A stretch of DNA of 64,000 nt from contig JAUPFP010000213.1 in assembly GCA_036925085.1 (NCBI GenBank), positions 1 to 64,000 on the forward strand, given 5' to 3'. The position numbers and the translations under genes were made by a program. Shown piece by piece: positions 57,813 through 64,000 of the stretch (position 1 is the first letter of the stretch; every line of letters begins with the position of its first letter). Source of the stretch: Brachycybe producta. Lineage: Eukaryota > Arthropoda > Diplopoda > Playtdesmida > Andrognathidae. Under the pieces are notes generated by a model. The model searched no databases, was not told the DNA's origin, and saw only the letters and a program-made list of their open reading frames with translations.

Positions 57813-60800
57813 ATGCAAGAAGATTTTCCAAGGGGTGGTGTAAAAAGAAAACGCGTGCAACCGTTTAACCGGACAGACCGACTTTTTTGTGTGAGTTCAT
57901 TTTTTTTTAAGTCTTGAGACCATGTGCTTACGGGGTCCACGTGTGTCAGATTTCATCGTTTTGTTTGCTGCTTCATCTAGGAAACCATCGAAATTTACAA
58001 CGAAAGGAAGCGCGATGTGGTTCGCAGAATTGGCAGAGGCGAGGTTGTGGACATCGAAGAGGGAAAGCCGTTCTTGACAAAAGGTCAATTTCTGTCGGAC
58101 ATACAACCGCTTGCTAGAAAGGTTTTTCTCAGTTCTTATTTAGGTAAAAGTGTAGTTTAGCGTATTTAATTATTGTTGTTATTTCATTCATTTATTTTAT
58201 TGTGTTTAATTATTACCGTTGTTTTCTCCCGCCTGACCTAAGGTAGGTTTTGTTAAATCTTAATACCATTACTCTCCGGGACTGGCAACTGTGAAAATCT
58301 AGTGTTATGATAGAGTGGTGACCATAGAATTAATATGGTGGTGACAGCAGCGCGACTTTAGTGGGGAAAAGGTTGAACTATAGGTGTCCTATAAGGTTGT
58401 ACAATAGTCATCACTGACTCATCAGAAAGCACTGTTGTTGTTTGACCAAGTTATACGAGAAATCCATCGCCATTCAACACGTTATGAGTTGCCAGTCCCG
58501 GAGGGTAATGGTCTAAGGTTAAATTAAGCTTTTTGCAGAAGGTCTAGGGGAGCCTTCCTCCAGGATTGTTTCATCAATTTGGACTGTTCCTCACGTTCTC
58601 TAGTTTGTTGAACGGGAGGAACTATTGACTCTTTAGTTACTTTTACTTGTGGCTTATTCAGCGATCAGATAGTTACTTCGGTGACAGTTAGTTCTTTATA
58701 ACCTTGTTTTAGCATAATTTGAACTGCAAACATGGATAATATCAATGAAAATATTTAATACGTTATTTGTTTTCTGCTAAAAATCCTTAATTTAATATGT
58801 TAAACTACACTTTTACGCGTATTAGTATATTATACTCTAGGTAAGTAACGTATGGTTTTTGCCGTCTTTCAGGATGTCGTCAATGGAATGGTAATCGTGG
58901 GATTCTTTCGTAAGGTCGTCAACTTGCATATTGCAATAGAGTTGCCGAATAATTTGAATGGGACGGTCTCTGTGGCGGACATCTCGGACTCTTACATGGA
59001 ACTGTTGCAAACCTATGCTACAAAGGGCGGAAACGTCGAGAAAAACGATGGTCCAAGTGATTTGAAAGACTTGTTTTATCCAGGAACACCCATTCTCTGC
59101 AAGATTAAGTCCAGTGATACCGAAGTTTTCACCGACAAGTTCCACGGAGACAAAAGACTTAAACCGGTCGTTCTGACGCTAAATCCTAAGGAAGTCAATA
59201 GTGAACTCTTCAAAACAAACCCTTATCCCGGAATGGTACTTCTTAAATTGGATATTATTTTCGACTTTTTTGGCGAAAAATAATGAGAACACTTTTTTTG
59301 AAGCAACTTTTGAAGTTATTTACGTAGATAAAAATTATCTACGTTAAATAAATGCAAAAGTGGTGACAATATTTTTGAAAATAAACTTTTCTTTGTTGTT
59401 TGATAAAAAAGCAGTATTTTCGGTTGGAAAACCTGTTTCAAGCTGCCACATAAAGTTTATTTTGAAAGTTATCGTGAAAATTATTTACGTATCTTTTTAA
59501 CGCTTTTAATTTCAAATGATTCTTGAAATTCTTTTCTTTCTTTTCTTGAAATTCTTTCTTTACCTTTTAAGAAAACGTTCTTATCGTTTTTCTCTGTGTC
59601 ACGTTAAGGAACGAACCTGATATCTCGGTCTTAAGAATGTTCGTGTCGCTTTAGGTATTAACTGGCGCCGTCGAGAGTGTTGAGGATCACGGTTATATCA
59701 TAAATGTCGGTCTGAAGTCTACAAAAGGATTTATAACTAAAGATAAAGCTAAGACATACACCGATAGCGTTCACCCAGGTTCAACATGCGACCGAAAATT
59801 GGGATAAATTTGATTGTTTTAGGTTTTTGATTAATTATTGGATCGTTTTGTAGGCAAAAATCTATCTGTGGGTGAAATTATCATGTGTTCTGTCAGCTCA
59901 AAAGCAAAATCTTCGGAATGGGGCATATCGAAGATGATACAAGTGTCGATTAGGCCAAAGAGCATGACGTTATTGAAAAAGTTGGCTACTAGGTTTACGA
60001 TGAAGTCTGTGCATCCTGGTTCTCTCGTCGTTGCAAAGATTGACAGTGTAATTTGGTACAATTTGTTAAGTGGCTTTTATCACTCTCACTAATTATAGTT
60101 TTATTAGATTTTCGACGATGGTCTTTTTGTTTTAGCGCATGGTATGGAGGGTTTTGTTCATTTCAACAATTTATTGGAGCGGTTCCGTGTCAGGAAGGAA
60201 GACTACAGTGTCGGCGAAGAAGTAAGAATATTGAATTTATGACACGCACAGCTTCGGGTTTTATTCGCGTTGATGCTTTAATCGTTTTCTTAGGTGGTCT
60301 GTCGTGTCTTGTATAGACATCCGGTCTCGGACATCTATTTCGTCGGGATTTCGCAAAGCATTTACTCTATCTGTAATTCTGACAAACTATTTGACGATTT
60401 TAAAGCGAATGAAGTTATTGACAAAGCAAAAGTATTGGGGATATCTCGTGGAGATGTCGTTTGTCGTTTGAAAAACGGAATCCTCGGAATTGCAAAAGTC
60501 TGTCTGACTTATTATTTTCATTTCTTACGAGTTACATTGATCGAACTTCTCAATTTCTTTTTTTTTTCCCGTTCGTTTCTTCAGAGAAGCTTTAGACCGA
60601 ACATGAAGGTCAAAATTGGTACAAACATAAGCTGTTTCGTCATTGGGTTCAACTATTTCGACGAGTGTGTCGTGCTCAGTTTTGAATGGTTCGGCTTTTT
60701 GTTTAAAGAGTGTGAAAATCATCTTGTATTTGTTTTTTCTTTCTAATAATAATTTTCGCTTTGTTTGCAGCCCGAAATTTACAATTAATGACGTTTATGT

Positions 60801-63166
60801 TGGAAGCTATGTGACCGTGAGTATTTCGCGTCTGTTATTTTTTGTTGTTTTTACGTTATTTTATTTAGATTATATCACCATTCAACAGGGTAGGATTGTA
60901 GACAACAAGGGCAGCAGCCTGAGATTGGTGTTTGGTTTCAATATGACCGGTTTTCTTCCGTTGAATCATGTTGCGGATGATTTTGAGAGCGATGTATCAG
61001 AGGATTTCGCTGTTGGAAAGAATGTGAAATGCAGGGTATTTTTAATTTTTTTTTTGACAATGAATTTTAGTTACCCCTTTATTCGCACACACTGGATTGG
61101 AACCAAGGTCCGCTTTATAAAATAAATATAAATTATAATATAAATAGCGGCCGTGTTCGTTTATCGCCCAAAATACTCTGCGCTTACAATCTGCTTCATT
61201 TTCATGTCAAGTTTGGTGTTTGTGTGTGTGTGTCAGGAAATACTAAAGAGTTTTTTTTTTAGTTAAGATAGGTAATCTCGCTGTTGGGGGAAGCAACGAA
61301 ACGATTGAAAGTTCAGTTTGATCGTTCCTGATTCGTTTGAAACTACTGTAGAAGAATATACTAATTCTCGAAGACATGAATTTCACAATCTTTTAAAATA
61401 AAACGTTTTCTGGCTGCTTGAAAAGGATCAAATTTTACATTTTTAGTGACGAAAGTAGTTCCGTTTTGCACCTAGATATCAACCGTAACGAATTTGTGAT
61501 TCTGTAATTTTAAAATTTGGCCTATTTTAAATCATTAGAAATTTAACATGAAAACAGTTGCGTTTTTGTTGTTCGAAAAAAATTGAAAATGTTTAAATCT
61601 ATTATTGACAAAACCTTTTACACTTTCGTTTATCTTCTCTAATGAGAAGAAAGTTTGTTTGGTGAGAAAAAGAAGACCAAACACAAGTTGGGTTCAGACT
61701 TATTTAATTAACTATTTTGATTGGTTGTAATTTGGTTGCAACACCATCTAGTAGAACTCTTTTAATTAGCTCAAAGCATTTCTACGTTAATTTCTTTTTT
61801 GCAAACAAAGTTAAAGTTAGATCACTTTGGTTGCCCCCGGGTTGATCAACGCGATTGAATCGACCAAAGTGAACCGTGTAAACAGTTGATTTCAACGAAA
61901 GTGATTAACCAGGTTGATGGGTGAACAAGTTGGCGACGGCCAACTTTCGTTGAAACTTGTTGACTCAAACGTGTGAACAGATTTTGTTCAACCGTTGAAT
62001 TTAATTTCGGTCCTTAACCGCGTTGATCACCCTGGGGGACCCATATGAATGGGCCTTAAAGTTTCAAATCAATGTCGTTGTGAGTTTTGTTGTTTTGTGC
62101 TTCAGAACTTAAATCAGAACTCACAAAATGTAGCAATTGACTAAAACAGTTTAGAGATTTCGTATTTTTTTTTTTAAAAAAAGAAGCTATTTATTGTATT
62201 ATCGTTCCAGAGATGGAGAATCGTTTATTTTTACTTCTAAATTTAGCTTGTTGTATTTGTATAGAGTAGGTCTAGTTGTTAAAATGAGGTAATCATTTTC
62301 AGTATATTGTTTTTGTTTTAAAATTTGGTTATTTTTGCGTAGGTTTTATGCGTGAAGGCTGATAAATACCTCGTGTTTTTAACGGCGAGGCCGTCTTTGA
62401 TGAATCCAGAATTACCGTTGTTGACCTCTTATAGTGATGCAGTTCCTGGAACAGTCGCAGTCGGTTGGATAATATACTCTGGAAAGGATGTAATCGTCAA
62501 GTTTTTCAACAATGTTTCCGTAAGATTTGTCTTACCCAATTAATGTGTTAGGTCGACTAATTTATTGGTTAATTTAGGGACGTATAACTCAAAATTTGAA
62601 TAGACGTGTCTTAAAGTATGGTCACTTAGTTGAATGTGTGGTTCTTGGTTATTCACCAGAGGAAAACATGCTCCAGTTGAAATTCAATGTATGTTTGTTG
62701 TAATATTTTTTTCCTATGCTTGTTCATTTTTTATTTGTTTTTAATTATGTAGAAGTCGATAGAATTTTGCTGCGGTACAGTCGTGAATGAAACGGATGAA
62801 AAAAACGGCAATCCAGTCGAGACAGAAATTGCAAACACGCCAAATAGTATAGTTGAAGAAAATTTGTCGATTTCCAACCAAGTTGACTTGGTTGTCACCA
62901 AAATTAAAAAGGAACTTCCTTCGATAAGGAATGGCTCCAACTCGCATGTTATCAAGCTTGAAGTTGGCAACGACTCTGAAGGTGTCGTAAAGGATCGCTT
63001 AGAAAAATCAGCTTCGAGAGAAAAAGTTGTTAAATCTGCTAAAATTTCTCCTACAAAATCCGCTTCAATGGGAAATATAGATTATTCTACTGAAAAGTCT
63101 GCTAAAAATTCAAAGAAAAGGAAACACTTAAAAAAAATGGCAAAAGCGAAAAAAAAATCTCGGTAA
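57813..63166 (+). CDS. PDCD11: RRP5/PDCD11 5' part (duplicate B, likely the full gene continuing past window)
   Basis: Exons 57813-57890, 57981-58121, 58873-59235, 59655-59778, 59854-60047, 60108-60221, 60294-60497, 60585-60688, 60771-60816, 60889-61035, 62343-62519, 62578-62688, 62753-63166, all phase-consistent: 738 residues if the TAA at 63164 is used. N-terminus MQEDFPRGG is closer than copy A (MQVDFPRGG) to the usual RRP5 start. Several substitutions also look more conserved than copy A (KFFNNVS). S1-like repeats as in copy A. The end of the last exon reads CG|GTAAAG, a good donor. Since a tandem duplication leaves the right-hand copy attached to original downstream sequence, the remaining S1 and TPR/HAT exons are expected beyond 64000. 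Role: nucleolar pre-rRNA processing. Confidence 0.85.
58265..58512. mobile_element. Complete TIR element in RRP5-B intron 2
   Basis: 248 bp, ends ACCATTACTCTCCGGGACTG and CAGTCCCGGAGGGTAATGGT, arms about 26 bp (differing at one position), both running on into GCAACT/AGTTGC. Only its left half survives in copy A. Confidence 0.8.
61140..61833. other. Copy-B-specific segment in RRP5 intron 10
   Basis: About 690 bp without counterpart in copy A, joining directly to the truncated MITE at 61834. AT-rich, no coding potential seen. It may be an insertion in B or a deletion in A. Confidence 0.4.
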
Positions 63167-63529
63167 AGGGCTAAATGTTGTCGATGTCTGGATATAGCCG
63201 TATATGTAATACATGTATGCGCACATTGATTAAAAAGACCTAGTTGCATTTTCACAGTTGCCAGTAATTTTCTGATTTTTTTTTAGGTTTTCATACCAAA
63301 GTTAGATATTTTCCAGGCTTTTATTTAGAAAAAACAACTATTGTCTGCTAATAATAATGGCCATCACAGTGTATACATTCCCCCCCCCCCCCCCCCTGCT
63401 AATATGTTTTGTGATGTTTTTTTAGGGGAAAATTTTATAATTCTCTTAACATTTTCAGATTGATATGCAACTCTAATTTTTCAATTGAACTGAATTTTAA
63501 AAATTCTTGACTTTTTGCCCGTTTTTAAG

Positions 63530-63690
63530 CTTTTTGAGACTTAGTTTGTTGAATCACTGGAATTGGAATGTCAGAAAATAAATTTCCTGACTTTTCTGGG
63601 TTTTTAAATATTTTTTTTGCTAAATTCCCTGACTTTTTTGAAAAATTTTCAATTCGCTGACATATCCAGGTTGAGTGGAACCCTGATTAT
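63530..63690 (-). repeat. Dispersed repeat family 2, minus strand
   Basis: Reads on the minus strand as the GGTTCCACTCAACCTGG... family, with AAATTCCCTGACTTTTTTG on the plus strand complementing the AGTCAGGGAATT phrase. Confidence 0.6.
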
Positions 63691-63763
63691 TATTAGTTTT
63701 CAATTACAGAAAATAATTTGCAGTCTGTATAGAAATGTATGAAGTTGTTTTAAATTAAAATGC

Positions 63764-64000
<237 letters not shown>

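Larger units (their letters stand above)
52861..63540. repeat. Tandem segmental duplication, copy B
   Basis: Same gene order as copy A, expanded from 7.7 to 10.7 kb by copy-specific insertions: solo LTR 53718-54600, insert about 54916-56220 with a hAT element, exon-disrupting element 56346-57141, and about 61140-61833. It lacks the two copy-A insertions in RRP5 intron 2 at 47885 and 48435. The alignment fades near 63540, where copy A meets the junction. Confidence 0.9.

Overview
The window is animal nuclear DNA. It is AT-rich, its genes carry many introns with GT...AG boundaries, it is dense in small terminal-inverted-repeat transposons and microsatellites, and it encodes metazoan proteins (BNIP3, sideroflexin-2, THOC3, PDCD11/RRP5). 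Moderately compact introns, a MADF-BESS gene and the MITE load suggest an invertebrate, possibly a marine one such as a tunicate. That placement is a guess. All exon joins below were derived by hand from reading frame, splice-site and phase agreement; no transcript or alignment was available.

Layout. 1-3820: no gene seen. 3821-24485 (+): a 23-exon gene for a roughly 1726-residue coiled-coil protein with a C-terminal fibronectin type III domain resembling those of RIM-binding proteins; I cannot name it. 25048-26938 (-): THOC3, convergent with the first gene, with about 560 bp between stop codons. 27884-30700 (-): a MADF-BESS DNA-binding protein whose MADF exon carries an in-frame SINE-like insertion. 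32184-41312 (+): BNIP3, with two long introns. 43710-46632 (-): sideroflexin-2 (SFXN2), head-to-head with 47302-52521 (+), the 5' half of the ribosome-biogenesis factor RRP5/PDCD11.

The block of about 45.17-52.86 kb has been tandemly duplicated to 52.86-63.5 kb. Both breakpoints lie inside genes. The left copy keeps a complete SFXN2 but a 3'-truncated RRP5. The right copy has a dead 5' fragment of SFXN2 (lost splice sites, frameshift, transposon in an exon) and an RRP5 that is open through every exon seen and probably continues beyond the window. Since duplication the two copies have gained different transposons. Empty sites in the sister copy confirm one insertion exactly, a MITE carrying its own minisatellite.

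The rest is transposon-derived. One long-foldback family occurs a dozen or so times. Another family's inverted repeats carry a perfect CRE palindrome. There are hAT-like elements with exact 8-bp target duplications (one nested in another), a probable solo LTR, and a mariner-like TA-flanked element. The genes have unrelated housekeeping jobs: mRNA export, mitophagy, mitochondrial amino-acid transport, and ribosome synthesis. The only apparent shared regulation is the 670-bp SFXN2/RRP5 divergent promoter.
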